This document shows, piece after piece, positions 12,110-22,863 of a stretch of 64,000 nucleotides of DNA. The stretch comes from Phytopythium helicoides (taxonomy: Eukaryota; Oomycota; Peronosporomycetes; Pythiales; Pythiaceae). The stretch spans positions 62,001-126,000 of the forward strand of contig JANFNE010000018.1 in the NCBI GenBank assembly GCA_024867545.1. The letters are read 5' to 3'. The translations under genes and the position numbers were made by a program. The notes under the pieces are model-generated. The model was not told where the DNA came from. It saw only the letters and a list, made by a program, of their open reading frames with translations, and searched no databases. Numbering within the stretch: the stretch's first letter is position 1; each line of letters opens with the position of its first letter.

Positions 12110-12261
12110 AATGTGTGGCTCGCTCGGGCGGGCGCGGTGTTTTCCCTATCACGCGCGCGCTCGTCCGCACGCTCGTAACCAAAAGAAATCTCATGGACGC
12201 GATGGCAGCGCACAGTCGGCCATGGGGAGTTATCGTGGCATCCTGACCGGTCTCGAGTCTA

Positions 12262-12746
12262 TTACGTTGTGGGGCGGAAGACGTCGGGCTGCGACGCGCG
12301 CAGCAAGTCCTCCGTCTTGGCGCGCAGGCAGCGCTCCAGCATCCTGCGCGTGGTCTTGCAGTCGGCGAAGGCCTTGCGCTTGTCGGGCGCCTCGCGCAGA
12401 CACGCGTACCAGCCCTGCAGCGCCGACTCGCACACGGCGCCGCCCACGCAGTGCAGGTACTGCGTGTACAGCGCGCGCGGGTCCTGCTCGGGCGCCGCCT
12501 GCTCCTTCTGCGGGCCGCTCGCCGCCTCCAGGATGCGCTCGAAGGCCCCGCCGCACGCCAGGAAGCGCCGGAACTGCGCGCCGACATTGGCGTCGCGCGC
12601 CGCCGCGTCCACGGCCTGCGGGTCCAGCGAGCCCTCGCGCACCATCTGCGCGCGTCAGTCGAGCGACCAGCGAGCGCCAGCGCGGCTCGGCGTACCTCGT
12701 GCAGGCGCACGGCCGACAGGCACTGCGGCAGCGCGGGGTCGTTCAT
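12262..12746 (-). CDS. Twin CX9C (CHCH-type) mitochondrial protein
   Basis: Two exons. The first encodes MNDPALPQCLSAVRLHE from the ATG at 12746. After a GTACGC donor and a CGCAG acceptor the second begins MVREGSLDPQA and runs to 12262, giving about 144 aa. The C-terminal half contains two helices with C-x9-C spacing: CESALQGWYAC and CKTTRRMLERC. This is the twin CX9C signature of proteins imported into the mitochondrial intermembrane space by the Mia40 relay, many of which are respiratory-chain assembly factors. I cannot assign a specific member. It converges on coatomer delta, whose stop is about 150 bp away. Confidence 0.7.
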
Positions 12747-12884
12747 GGGAAATGGCAGGCTTTCGAAGAAGGTAAAGTGCGAATACTATACACCAGAAGA
12801 CTGTGGCCACACAAACGCAGGCCCAGAAACACTCACGGGAACGCATCAATTAGGAAAATCCAACTGCAACTGTGTCATGCCTGC

Positions 12885-15800
12885 CTAGATGAACCGCCGA
12901 TGCTGGTCGCCCATGCTCTCATCGACGGCGTCGCTGCCGCGCCGCTGGCCCGCGTAGATCTCCGCGTACTCGTCGCGGATCGTGACCGACAGGATCTCGC
13001 CCATCTTGCGCTTGAAGCGATCGCAGTATGCGGTCGGCGGCATGGCCGACAGGCCGTCCGGGTCCTTGCCCAGCAGCTTCGTCTTGGCGAACCGCTCCAG
13101 TTTCTTGTCCATGTTCCACGTCTGCAGGATGTCGATCATGCCGAAGTAGTACACAGACGGACCGACGACCGTGTTGGCGCGTCGAGTGCCTGTCCCGAGG
13201 CGAGGCAGTCCGGAGCGAGACTTGGTTGGCGGCATCGCACCACTTGCGCCTCGGCCTGGCCGGTGTGTCAACTCCGACGTCACCAGGTTGCTGTTCATTT
13301 TGCGACCAGGGATCGGCATCTCCTTCATCATCGGCCCTTCCTCTTCCACGTCTGCATTCACCATGTACTCGACGTTGTGGATACCAAGCAGCAGCGAGTA
13401 GTCCATGATGCCCAACCGGGACAGGAAGTTCGCGTCCTTGACCAGCTGGTCGTACAGATCCTCCGCCACCTTGGGATCCAGACGCACCTTGGCAGTCAAG
13501 TCGTTGTCCTTGAGCACCACGTTCGGCTCGTGACGACCGACACGTGCGCGGCAGTTCTCAGCGTCCGTGGAACCGAACACGTACTTAGCATTACAATGTC
13601 GGCACGTGACGCTCTTGCCCTTCGACGGGTGCTTGGCGCTGCGGTTGACCCACGAGCCCTTGATGTCGTACCGGCGGTGAATTACCTTCTCCGTGCTGAA
13701 AAGGTTCGCCATGACGACAAAGTTGAACGTATTGCCGTACAACCGAATGGCGTGACAACCGTAAAAGCGCGTGAGCAGGCTGTCTGGGTTGGTCAGCAGG
13801 AAAGACGCGTATTCGGCAGCGATGGATCGCAGGAACGTCGATTCCTCGTCGCTCATACTCTTGACGATAAGCTGCTGGTCATGCGAGAAGAACATGAAAG
13901 CGCCACTCGCACCCTCACTCAGTCGTTCCTATCGTTTACAACCAGCACGCGTTAGATGATACATCCCCATCACCAGTCATAGCGATGAGCTCATACCTTG
14001 GTCGTGCGGCTCAGACTATCGATGTACTGGTTCGTGTCGATACCGAAATGTTCACGAATTGTCTGGAAAGTGTGTGGGCAATAATCTATGAAAAGTGTTC
14101 CCTTGCCGAGGGCTGCCTTGGGTCGTGTGCGGATCATGTAGTCATCCACACCCAGCGAGCCACGGTTATCCTCGGTGCCCTGGGGTTGCAAGTACAGCTC
14201 TTGCTGCGTGGCACCGGGAGGCAGATGCTGTGTATCCCGGACTGCTTGAATAATACCGGTCGTCGTGTAGTACAGCACCTCACATCGCAGCGCCAGATTC
14301 ACCTGCGGACTGAGGTCCACATCAACATCTACATCGCCCTTCTTGCCCTGTCCACGCTGCTTAGCCCTATACAATCACATGAACTGTGTTAGATTCGAAA
14401 TCGAAGTCGGACGAAATGATTTGGTATGAACGCACTGGTCGTGGAAGTCATTCATCTGGAACCACACAACAAAGTCGAAGTAGCCCTTGCACGTGATCAT
14501 AAAGTTCATCATCTGGACAATCCAGCTTGGCTTGTCTGTCAGCACCAGGTACGGCACGTAGAAGGCAAACGTGATCGCCCAGTAGATAATCAGCGCAATC
14601 ACATAGCTGATGAGCAAGCAAACATTATTCGTCAGCCATTGCAACATAGCAAACTCTTCGCCTAGATAGACTCACATGGTGACGGAGTGCAGCACACGCA
14701 GGCGCATGCGCAGAGTCTCCGACAGACCTGACACCGAGCGCTGGTACGCCCAGTAAATGACGACAATGGCATACACCCAGTACAGAATAAGCCAAATGTA
14801 AAAGAGCAGCCACGACCTGGAGGCAAAAAGTTGAAACATGAGTCAGCAAAAAGGCTGTATCATCAATCAAGGGACACTGCACGCACTGAAAGTTGAGTTT
14901 CCAGAGGTTGCCGGCCTCGGTCGAGTCGCTTGAGCTCCCGGAGGACTCGGTGCTGGAGCCATGTCCAAGCTTGCTTTTGCTTTTTGTCCAGCAGTAGCCG
15001 AACTCCGACTCGCCCGCAAAATCGGGAATGGATACAAGAAGAATGCACGTGACCAGGGCTGAACGACACCGACACACAACGTCAGTACAAGTAGGATAAA
15101 AGACAAGCCATTGTAAGCAAAGTCACACACCTGTCAGCCACACGTAAGAATGGTAGCGCCGCACGTTGCGCTTGTAGTCGGTGAAGGGACTCTGCAGCGA
15201 CGACAGCATGTCGATGGCCATCACGAAGAACCAGCTCTCGGAGCTCCAGAGGAAGAACTGGGTGAGTGCAGCCGTCGCCGAACATGACGTCTCCGACAGC
15301 GTATCGCCGCAGCTTCCGGTGCCACACTTGTAAAGCTCGGTAATCACGAGCACACTGACGAGGCCGATGTCGCACAGACTGCGGAAGAAAATAATCGGGT
15401 TCGGGTGCTTGCGCCATGTGGGGCGCGTGAGGAAAGTGTAGCAGACCGCTAAACACGATAAGAGCGTGACGAAGCCACCGCTGAGCAGTCCGACGGACGC
15501 GTCGACCGTGTTATCGGCGAAGACGATAGTAACTGCCGCGCCGCAGATGAATACGAGGAACATAAGCGCCTGGATCTTGTAGTTGTTGGCCCAGTGGATA
15601 GAGTTGGCGACCGTGATCTTTGCGTGGAACCACCCGACGCCGTCCGTGAGCCCGTTGAATTTGTCGTTTCCGTAGCTGCCGTCGTCGATGCTGCCCTCGG
15701 AGCTCTCATCTACAGAGCGCATAGTATCACCGCTAATTTGTAAGTGTTCTGGTCCGCCCGCCGGCGACTTGCGCAGCTCCACCGGCGTGTGCATCGAGTG

Positions 15801-16126
15801 ATAATTGTTACTGCTCACGTCGCCACGGGTCCGATCGTTAGTTCTCCCTTCCCCGCATCAAACCCCGTCCACGCGCACTCCACGCACCCTCCGCGGCCGT
15901 TCTTGGAGTTGGAGAAGGCGCCCATGCCGCTGTCCGAGCGCGCGTACGAGCCCTGCAGGCCGCCCTCGCCGTCCGCGTATCCGAACTCGTTGGCCGGCGG
16001 CGGGGGCGGCGCGTTCTTGGGCTTGCGCGGCTGCTGCTGCGCGTCGGCGTTCGGCAGGCTCATGAACACGGGGTGGCGCTGCGAGACGTCCAGCCCCGCG
16101 TTGGTGTCGCGCTGCTCGCCCTCCAT
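12885..16126 (-). CDS. GPCR fused to phosphatidylinositol phosphate kinase (GPCR-PIPK)
   Basis: Seven-helix receptor joined to a PIP kinase, a fusion known from Dictyostelium RpkA and oomycetes. The first exon (ATG at 16126) is Pro/Gly-rich. Its GTTTGA donor and a GAGCAG acceptor join in phase to a segment starting NNYHSMHTPVELRKS. Membrane helices follow around 15,560, 15,470, 15,370, 15,210, 15,060, 14,790 and 14,620. Then comes the conserved linker LALRCEVLYYTTTGIIQAV (about 14,290-14,240). The kinase domain covers about 13,895-12,950 with RFYGCHAIRLYG, RRYDIKGSWVNRS and the hallmark MDYSLLLGIH. It should signal by making phosphoinositides at a membrane; the ligand is unknown. The exact upstream exon is the least certain part. 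Confidence 0.88.
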
Positions 16127-17066
16127 GGCGAGCGCTATCGCCCGAGTGCGCGCGTCGGTTTCGCGGCTCTAGCGCCGGCTGCAGCGCGCCAAAAGCGCCG
16201 AGCGGGGGCTCGCTGGACTCGCGGGAGCGTCGCGCGTGCTGTCGACGCCGCCGGTCGCGCGCTGGGGGCGTCCGTCGGCCGCGGCGGCCGAGAGAAGCGG
16301 AGCTGGCGCCGCCTTCCGCGCTTGGTGGTCGTCCGGGCTGGCGCTTCCCGGCTTTATAGCGCCCGTCGACAGGAGCGGGGACTGAAGTGGCGCGTAAAAG
16401 TAAGCGGAAAGAAAGCCAGGGCGATGCGCTACTTTTTGCCGTTGGGAGCAAATGGGTCGCTAGTCGACCATACAAACCGCGAGTGCAACAACCGGCTGGA
16501 TTCTCGGCCGCTCCGTGTCGCAATGCGGCGGCACCTTTTTGACTGGGATTCAGTATGGTGGTCCCTGAAGTGGCGATAGCAGCCGACCCCTACCCTCGAC
16601 CGAATGCTCCGCTTGGCACTTTTTTTCCAGCAAGCCACCGCTTCAACTGCACTTGAACCCGCCGCTGGGCCAAAATGGCTGGCCAACCGACTGCCTGCGA
16701 GCTCTTCACTTTGGACTCGACGCTGTTTGCGGTCGCACCAATTGGAGTAAACGGAGGTCGCAGCTCTTTCTCTCTCTCTCTCTGCCATTGGATTTCGCTC
16801 GTTCCACTCCGCGGATGGCCCAGGAGCTGCTGCAGCAGGCGAAGGAGGCGAACAGGCGTCTTCAGGCTGGAAAAAGCAGACGCAACGAGCGCTTGGAGCT
16901 GTTCGAAACGCGAGCGACCGAGGATCGCGCGAGCAGTGGACGCGCAGTTGTTAGACCCTCCTTAACAGCATTCACGCTATAAAATGATATCCTATACCCG
17001 CAATAAAGCGCCTTCAAAACCCCTCATACCCGCTACTGATCGCTCTCCTGATCGCATATCTTCGAC
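16127..17066. other. Divergent intergenic region with CT microsatellite
   Basis: About 940 bp between the GPCR-PIPK start and the TKL kinase start. I see no coding signal that survives inspection. A pure CT run sits at about 16768-16787, on the side of the kinase gene. It presumably holds promoters for both genes. Confidence 0.4.
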
Positions 17067-19808
17067 ATGGCTACATGGCTACACTTGTGCGCCGGCCAGT
17101 TCAACATGCACGCGGGCCGCCTCCTTGGCCTCGCAGTCGCGGAATCGCCACCCACCGCCGCCGCGGTCCTCAAGCTCCTGGCTCCCTCCAGGCCCTCGCA
17201 GCGCTTTCCTATGCGCTGTCTGCTCCATCTCGCCAGTCTCCGAGCGCATCAACTCCTGCTGGTGAGCTATGAGCTCTTCGCCATCTCCAGCGCATCCATC
17301 TCCAGCCCTCAAGAGCTCAGTGATGCCACAGCCAGCGCTTTGCATCGCCGGCTAACGTCGGCGCCTGCCAGCGCGTTCGCCAACTTGTCAGCACTCGAGG
17401 AGCTGGCCGCCAACATGTCGGTGCGCATTGACGAGCGCTACGCGTTCGACGGCTCGCACTCGGACTTTGCGCAGCAGTTCTTCCGCCTGTACCTGTCCAT
17501 CGGCGGCGACGACAGCCTCGGCGCCGACCTGGCGAGCATCTCGGCGCCGGTGGCCGCGCAGGTCCCGAGCGAGGTCGTCTCGTACGTGCAGCAGGACTTC
17601 GGGCTCGCCTTCGACTCGCTGCCGGTGCTGCTGCAGCTCGCTGCCATCTGGGACAGCGGCTTCGTCGCGGCCTCGGCGCTGGGCTTCGTTCGCGTCCGCA
17701 CGCGATGCGGACTGCGCATGTCGGAGCTCGCGCTCTCGCTCGCGTCCTACCAGAGCGCTGGCTGCGTCGAGCAGCCGTGCGCCTCGCCCAACGGCGAGCT
17801 CTTCTCGCAGTCGCTGTACTGCAACGGCGATCAGATTGCTCACGTCGCGCTGTGTGCAGCCTCGGACGGCGTGTCGCCCGTTCACGCGCCCATGTGGAGC
17901 GACGGTGGCGCGGACGACACGGTACCACTCGCGGAGATGGCCAAGCACCAATGGACCGACGGCAAGGCGTACACGGTGTTCGCCATTCATTTAACGGGAG
18001 ACCCCAACACGTACGGCAAGTGCTCGCTGCCGTCCATGACCGTCCCGTGTGTACAGGACGACGGGTCGGACCAGTGGTGCTCGCCGGTGCGTGGTCGCTT
18101 GGTGGCCGAGTGGTTGGCCCACGAGCAGCGTCGCCAGCGGTCTCAAACGCAGCAGTCGACGGGGCAGGAGGTGTCGACGATGAACGAAGACGAGTCTTCC
18201 GGTTGGAACCGAGCGACGACAATCATCGTCGCGTGTGTTGTCGCTGCTTTGGTGCTGGCGGTCGTGATCATTGCGGTGTTTGTCGTTTGGAAGCGAGAGC
18301 CACTCAAGCGCCGACGAAAGCGCGCCATCCTTGGCGACGAGATGGCAGGTGGCGACTCGTGGAGCGACAGCGGAGACGAGCGAGACAACAGCACAGAACC
18401 AGAGAGCGGACGGCACCACCACGTCGACTTTGCGCTTGAAGAGCCCTCAACAAGCCAGTCGAGGTCGTTTGACATCCGCAATGCAGGGTCCAAGGAGAGT
18501 CCGAGGTCGCACAGGTCCCAGCTGGCGACCCACAAGCTGTCGATTTCGTTCGCGTCGTCGACGTCGATGCCGTTTTCTCCACCATCATCACCTCCATCGT
18601 CACTTCGAGTCATTTCGGTAGCTCCACAACTGCCGGAGGAGCTCGAGATTCCAGCACAAGACAGCAACCGGTCGGCTATGACATCCGCACGGACAGTGTC
18701 CTCGCTCGAGCCAACACAGCGCTGCGGCTCGTTGCTGAACTCGGCAGCATCGATCATGATTACCAGCAACCCAGCACTCTCAGAGTCAGTGCAAGGCCCA
18801 CTCAGGCCCGATAGCGCGCTCATCACGCTGCCAGAAGATCCTCAGGTGCTTGCTCTGCGCGTGGAGCCATCGGACGTCCGGCGACTGAGTCAGGTCGCAG
18901 TTGGTGCGTACGGAGAGATTTGGCTCGGTCGGCTTCGTGGAGAGCTCGTGGCCATCAAGCGACTGCGAGACGAGCGCAGGAAACGAATACGAGAGCTCGA
19001 GGCTTTCGCAGCCGAGATCCTGCTTATGACGCGGCTCGCGCACCCAAATGTGCTGGCGATACGAGCGATTGCTTGGACGTCGTTGCCGTCGCTGAGCCTC
19101 ATCATGGAGTTCATGGAGAGAGGGGATCTGCATCGCGTACTTCAGAAGGAGGGAGCGTGGCTCACTTGGCACGTCGCCAAAGCTAAGCTAGCTCGTGATG
19201 TGGCGCGAGCGCTCGCGTACTTGCACTCGCGAGGAGTTGTGCATCGCGACCTCAAGTCCAAGAATGTGCTAGTAGGAGAGGAGCTGGAAGCCAAACTGAG
19301 TGATTTCGGCACAAGTCGCCATCGCCTGCGGCGGTCTGCGGTATTCAGTACCGGGCGAGATGTCGACTGCAACAAGCGAGAGTTTGACGAAGAACACGTT
19401 GCTGACGAAGAACGTGGGCTAGTGGATGAAGAAGGAGATATGACTATGACTGCAGGGGTCGGTACGGCCTACTGGACGGCGCCAGAGGTGTTAGCTGGTG
19501 GTCGGTACGCCGACAAGGCCGATGTGTACTCGTTTGGCGTCGTGTTGTCGGAGCTCGACACTTGTGAGCTACCATTTTCGAGCGGACCACTGGATTACTC
19601 GCGCTTGGCTACGTCGATGCGACCGCTGCAGGTGTTGAGTCTGATTTTGGACGGCAAGCTGCGACCTCGGTTCTTGCAGTCATGTCCCGAGGCAGTTCGC
19701 AACCTGGCTGCTGCCTGTCTCCATGCGGATGTAGAAGCCCGGCCGTCAGCCATAGAAGTGGTCGAGGTGCTGGATGCCTTCATTGACAGGCAATTGGGTC
19801 GAGCGTGA
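17067..19808 (+). CDS. TKL-family receptor-like kinase with unrecognised ectodomain
   Basis: Single-exon 913-aa frame. One membrane helix lies at about residues 383-408 (ATTIIVACVVAALVLAVVII) and is followed by KREPLKRRRKR, so the N-terminal part is outside the cytoplasm. That ectodomain has several Cys (for example CVEQPC, YCNGD, CVQDDGSDQWC) and no LRR or other fold I recognise. After a Ser-rich juxtamembrane stretch, the kinase spans about 600-905. It has GAYGEIWLG (glycine loop), VAIKRL, VVHRDLKSKNVL (catalytic loop, about 726), LSDFGTSR, YWTAPEVL and SFGVVLSELDT, all key residues intact, so it should be active. The ATG at 17067 is the longest choice; the Met at 17208 opens a more signal-like stretch and is a plausible alternative start. 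A broken copy of its 3-prime end lies near 24.5 kb. Confidence 0.85.
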   Translation: MATWLHLCAGQFNMHAGRLLGLAVAESPPTAAAVLKLLAPSRPSQRFPMRCLLHLASLRAHQLLLVSYELFAISSASISSPQELSDATASALHRRLTSAPASAFANLSALEELAANMSVRIDERYAFDGSHSDFAQQFFRLYLSIGGDDSLGADLASISAPVAAQVPSEVVSYVQQDFGLAFDSLPVLLQLAAIWDSGFVAASALGFVRVRTRCGLRMSELALSLASYQSAGCVEQPCASPNGELFSQSLYCNGDQIAHVALCAASDGVSPVHAPMWSDGGADDTVPLAEMAKHQWTDGKAYTVFAIHLTGDPNTYGKCSLPSMTVPCVQDDGSDQWCSPVRGRLVAEWLAHEQRRQRSQTQQSTGQEVSTMNEDESSGWNRATTIIVACVVAALVLAVVIIAVFVVWKREPLKRRRKRAILGDEMAGGDSWSDSGDERDNSTEPESGRHHHVDFALEEPSTSQSRSFDIRNAGSKESPRSHRSQLATHKLSISFASSTSMPFSPPSSPPSSLRVISVAPQLPEELEIPAQDSNRSAMTSARTVSSLEPTQRCGSLLNSAASIMITSNPALSESVQGPLRPDSALITLPEDPQVLALRVEPSDVRRLSQVAVGAYGEIWLGRLRGELVAIKRLRDERRKRIRELEAFAAEILLMTRLAHPNVLAIRAIAWTSLPSLSLIMEFMERGDLHRVLQKEGAWLTWHVAKAKLARDVARALAYLHSRGVVHRDLKSKNVLVGEELEAKLSDFGTSRHRLRRSAVFSTGRDVDCNKREFDEEHVADEERGLVDEEGDMTMTAGVGTAYWTAPEVLAGGRYADKADVYSFGVVLSELDTCELPFSSGPLDYSRLATSMRPLQVLSLILDGKLRPRFLQSCPEAVRNLAAACLHADVEARPSAIEVVEVLDAFIDRQLGRA

Positions 19809-20340
19809 ATGTGACTGTTACTGTAGTTGACGGATTGCTTTACTTCAACTTGTTAGTCGTCACATGTACCGTACTACACTTCAATTCAAATTGCTTCAAC
19901 TCTGTTCTCAGTCAGATCGCCAGTCGCGAGCGACCAACCGTCGGTCACGGCGACAGGGGCTCCAAGTGGTCGTCAACGGCGCCAAAGACGTCGGGCATAT
20001 CACGGAGGAAGATCAAAAGCTCCATCGGAAGTGGGTCATGTGGGACTTCGTCCACGTTCTCAGCTACAACGACATCATGCGCAGCGGCGTTCAACGATCG
20101 CGTGTATCGGTGACGCAGGCTGAGCGCGTGAGAGAGCGTCTGAGTGCGCGTCTTGGTGCCAATGTAGTTGGCGACGTCGAGCCACGAGCAGTCTGGAGGC
20201 AAGAGCCGCAGCGCTTCATGCATCAGTCGGTGTTCTTCGTCGGTCCAGGTGGAGCGGCGGGCACGCTGAGCGCGGTTGCGGTGCATGGAGGCGTTGTAGT
20301 TGTCGAGCAGGAAGCGGCGAAGCGTCGGGTCAATCATGAC
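19640..20340. repeat. Inverted duplication 2, left arm (kinase 3-prime end + MYB-A)
   Basis: Read on the minus strand, this arm is colinear with about 23915-24640 on the plus strand: Myb-like gene, about 130 bp of 3-prime flank (both contain GAACAGAGTTGAAGCAATTT), then the C-terminal coding end of a TKL kinase. Boundaries are approximate, especially inside the kinase. The left copy has the complete kinase, so it is probably the source locus. Confidence 0.75.
19945..20337 (-). CDS. Single-repeat Myb/SANT-like protein, short form (MYB-A)
   Basis: 130-aa protein from the ATG at 20337. Residues about 29-80 form one Myb/SANT-like repeat: STWTDEEHRLMHEALRLL, CSWLDVANYIG, then TKTRTQTLSHALSLRHRY, where the third helix replaces the SHAQKY motif of plant-type single-Myb proteins. 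The tail is acidic and ends HLEPLSP. It is probably a DNA-binding regulator; its target is unknown. It is divergent from MYB-B with 173 bp between start codons, and the two start regions are themselves inverted copies (both have CCTCCAGCCGTC before ATG). The protein is nearly the same as MYB-C. The frame stays open upstream to 20487, but the paralogs all agree on the MIDPTLRR start. Confidence 0.72.
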   Translation of the reverse strand: MIDPTLRRFLLDNYNASMHRNRAQRARRSTWTDEEHRLMHEALRLLPPDCSWLDVANYIGTKTRTQTLSHALSLRHRYTRSLNAAAHDVVVAENVDEVPHDPLPMELLIFLRDMPDVFGAVDDHLEPLSP

Positions 20341-20510
20341 GGCTGGAGGACGTAGTCGCCACCTCTCGTTCCACTGGCGACTCTTTTCCGGTTTCATCCC
20401 GCGAGTCAAACTTAAAACAAACGTCCACGTTGAAGTTGAAGCCCACCATTGCCAATTCTGCTCCACCACACCTCTCACCACCTCCATCGGCTCTGCGTCC
20501 TCCAGCCGTC

Positions 20511-21266
20511 ATGATCGACCCGACACTGCGCCGCTTCCTGCTCGATAACTACAACGCCTCCATGCACCGCAACCGCGTTCAGCGTGCCCGCCGCTCCATC
20601 TGGACCGACGAAGAACACCGGCTGATGCATGAAGCGCTGCGGCTCTTGCCTCCAGACTGCTCGTGGATCGACGTCGCCAACTACATCGGCACCAAGACTC
20701 GCACCCAGACGCACTCACGCGCGCTCAGCCTCCAACGCCGCTACACAAGAGCCGATAGAAACCGGCAGCAAACGCTGGCGACGGTGACAGCAAGCGAGCC
20801 GGTTCACGATCGTGACCAGGCGCCAACGGGTGCCTCAATAACACGCATGATGATACCCCAAGATGTGTGGGCGGCTCAATGGTGCTCCATCCAAGCACCG
20901 AGTCCTCTTGTGCTCCAGCATGACCACGCGATGGGAGGGCCTCAATTTTATCACACCCCGATCCTCAACACTACCAACGAGACTGACGAGACCGCTATTC
21001 TCCATGATGCGCACCCCGAGGTATCTGCCGTGTCGAACTCACATCTATCTAATGCGTCCAACGAGTTGGAGAATGAAACAGACAGCCAGGGTCAAGTGTT
21101 TCAGGTGAATCCGGCTATTGTGCAGGAGGCTGTCAACGTGGTCAACATGGCCGCTCAAGAGGTGGTCAGTGATGAAGCTAGGTGGAATGAGCTTACCAGC
21201 CTCCTCCCCGACAACATCGAACTCATCGACTTCATTGACGACTCGCAGGAGCCTGTCTCACCATGA
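20511..21266 (+). CDS. Single-repeat Myb/SANT-like protein, long form (MYB-B)
   Basis: 251 aa from the ATG at 20511, which lies in the same CCAGCCGTC-ATG-ATC context as MYB-A and D. The N-terminus is MIDPTLRRFLLDNYNAS. The Myb repeat follows (SIWTDEEHRLMHEAL, CSWIDVANYIG, TRTQTHSRALSLQRRY). A long tail contains MGGPQFYHTPILN and ends FIDDSQEPVSP. Compared with MYB-D and E it lacks about 23 residues between ASEP and the VH-DQAPTG segment; the deletion is in frame and flanked by a short AGCC repeat in the intact copies. Probable transcription factor; target unknown. Confidence 0.72.
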   Translation: MIDPTLRRFLLDNYNASMHRNRVQRARRSIWTDEEHRLMHEALRLLPPDCSWIDVANYIGTKTRTQTHSRALSLQRRYTRADRNRQQTLATVTASEPVHDRDQAPTGASITRMMIPQDVWAAQWCSIQAPSPLVLQHDHAMGGPQFYHTPILNTTNETDETAILHDAHPEVSAVSNSHLSNASNELENETDSQGQVFQVNPAIVQEAVNVVNMAAQEVVSDEARWNELTSLLPDNIELIDFIDDSQEPVSP

Positions 21267-21560
21267 AGAATGTGTATGCATCGAGTGTTGGTTGGTTTTT
21301 CTTTTGTATGCTTGATTAGATTGTGCAAAGTGTTTGCATGGTCGTGGTTGCTGTCATGATTGATTGACAAGTTCAATTCCCTTGATTACTACTTCTTCAC
21401 TACTTCGAAGTAATTCTGATCTACTCTGCTCAATTGCCGCTCGTTCGCTCGTCTCTCCGTTTCTTTACTGCTGGATTTCGTCCAGGTTGAGGGATCATCG
21501 AGACAAATGAACGATACAAGTGATGGCAAAGCTAAAAGACTAAGGCTCCAGTCTATATTA

Positions 21561-21811
21561 CCCAAACTTGATCCGTTCGATGGTCATCTGTGTGTTATGT
21601 TATCGCTCGTGTTTGCAGGTAGAAAAAGCTGATGCTCTCTCTCACATTTGTGATTGTTATGAAGGAAGAAAAACATATAAAATACCAACGCACACTCACA
21701 CCTGCACAGCTACAGACAGCTACAGACAGCTACAGCTTCGTGACGCAAGATGGCCGATGCTGCCTTTGGCATCATATCTCGCTTCGAAACGCTAGTCTTG
21801 AAGAAAACAGA
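21561..21811. other. Segment of about 250 bp present only in the left arm
   Basis: In the right arm TATATTAC is followed directly by AACAGACGCG (read in the matching direction); in the left arm about 250 bp lie between these points. The extra piece includes a tandem ACAGCTAC/ACAGACAGCT-like tract near 21708-21735. No transposon ends or target-site duplication are obvious, so it may be an insertion here or a deletion in the other arm. Confidence 0.55.
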
Positions 21812-22560
21812 CGCGACTCAGCAAGTCGCTCTCTTGACACTCCCCATCGAGAGCCACCTTTCCATTCCTCAGCATCATCACAACATTTGCAGATGTACCG
21901 ATCCTCATCCAGACACGGTAAGCGTGATCAAGCGACCAAGTCTTCTCCATCGTCTTTATATAACTGACGAGATTTGCCTTGGTAACACAGCAGGAGCTGC
22001 TGAATGCACTTGAAGCAGCTCTGCACTTTTTCACATTTGAGCTGCGCTTGCTTTGCCATGCTGGGCTTGGCTGCTAGCTTATAAGCTGTAATGATTGAAG
22101 ATGACACATAAGCTCGCTTTCCTGACCCACGCTAAGTCCTGTCATCTAGCAGAATGCGATACGAAGCAGTAGCATCGTGAGCGTCGTGTATCAAGAGTAT
22201 GGTCTGTTCACACAGCTTGCAAAATTCACAATGGTCGCTCTAGACTTCACTGTATAAGTTTCCTGGCAAAGACGAGCTCGGTGGCTCGCAATTCTATGCA
22301 TCTCACCGAGGCTTCTACTGGTTATTTGCTACTGACGCAGCAAGTAATTGCAGAGCACAAACCGTTTCGTTGATTAATGCAAATAACACTTCGATTTCAC
22401 TCTGAGACCTTCTCCACGTGGCTGTTCACCGATCGAGCTATGAAACCAACTTCACGACTTTGATGCAGTTTGTGATTGTCCCGGGACACGACAGCAAGGG
22501 TCGAGGTCTCATAACAAGTTCCTCAACTGGATGTAGAGGATTCTACATCTGTCGCGTGCA

Positions 22561-22640
22561 ACCAACGAATTCGAAAATGAAACAGACAACCATGGTCAAG
22601 TGCTTTTGGTGAAACATCTGGTGCACAGAACGATATTGAC
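22561..22640 (+). pseudogene. Relic of a Myb-like gene 3-prime part (left arm)
   Basis: The DNA resembles the MYB-B coding stretch for NELENETDSQGQVFQV: it reads ACCAACGAATTCGAAAATGA and then AACAGACAACCATGGTCAAG, giving TNEFENETDNHGQV in one frame. The upstream part of the gene is not recognisable. The matching relic sits in the right arm at about 25966-26050, so this decayed copy existed before the inverted duplication. Confidence 0.6.
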
Positions 22641-22863
22641 ATAACCGCACACAAGTTGCTTGGTGAAGTCACGTGTCGAAGCGGATAGATACTTCGCTTG
22701 CGCGCGGTGAGTGATATGGTTACTTCTGCTTGAGCGGGAAATTGTGTTTGATAGCGAAAGAGGAAACGAGAACTTCCTTCGCTAGAAATAATCAGTCAGT
22801 TTGATTTGCAACCCGTTGCGTCGCTTGACTATCGTGAACCAACATTTGCACAACCACAATCGT

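Noticed and set aside
11895..13955. 686-aa plus-strand open frame
   Set aside because: Antisense or out of frame to coatomer delta, the twin CX9C gene and the PIP kinase, all of which have clear family motifs; Arg/Ala-rich composition is typical of shadow frames in GC-rich DNA.
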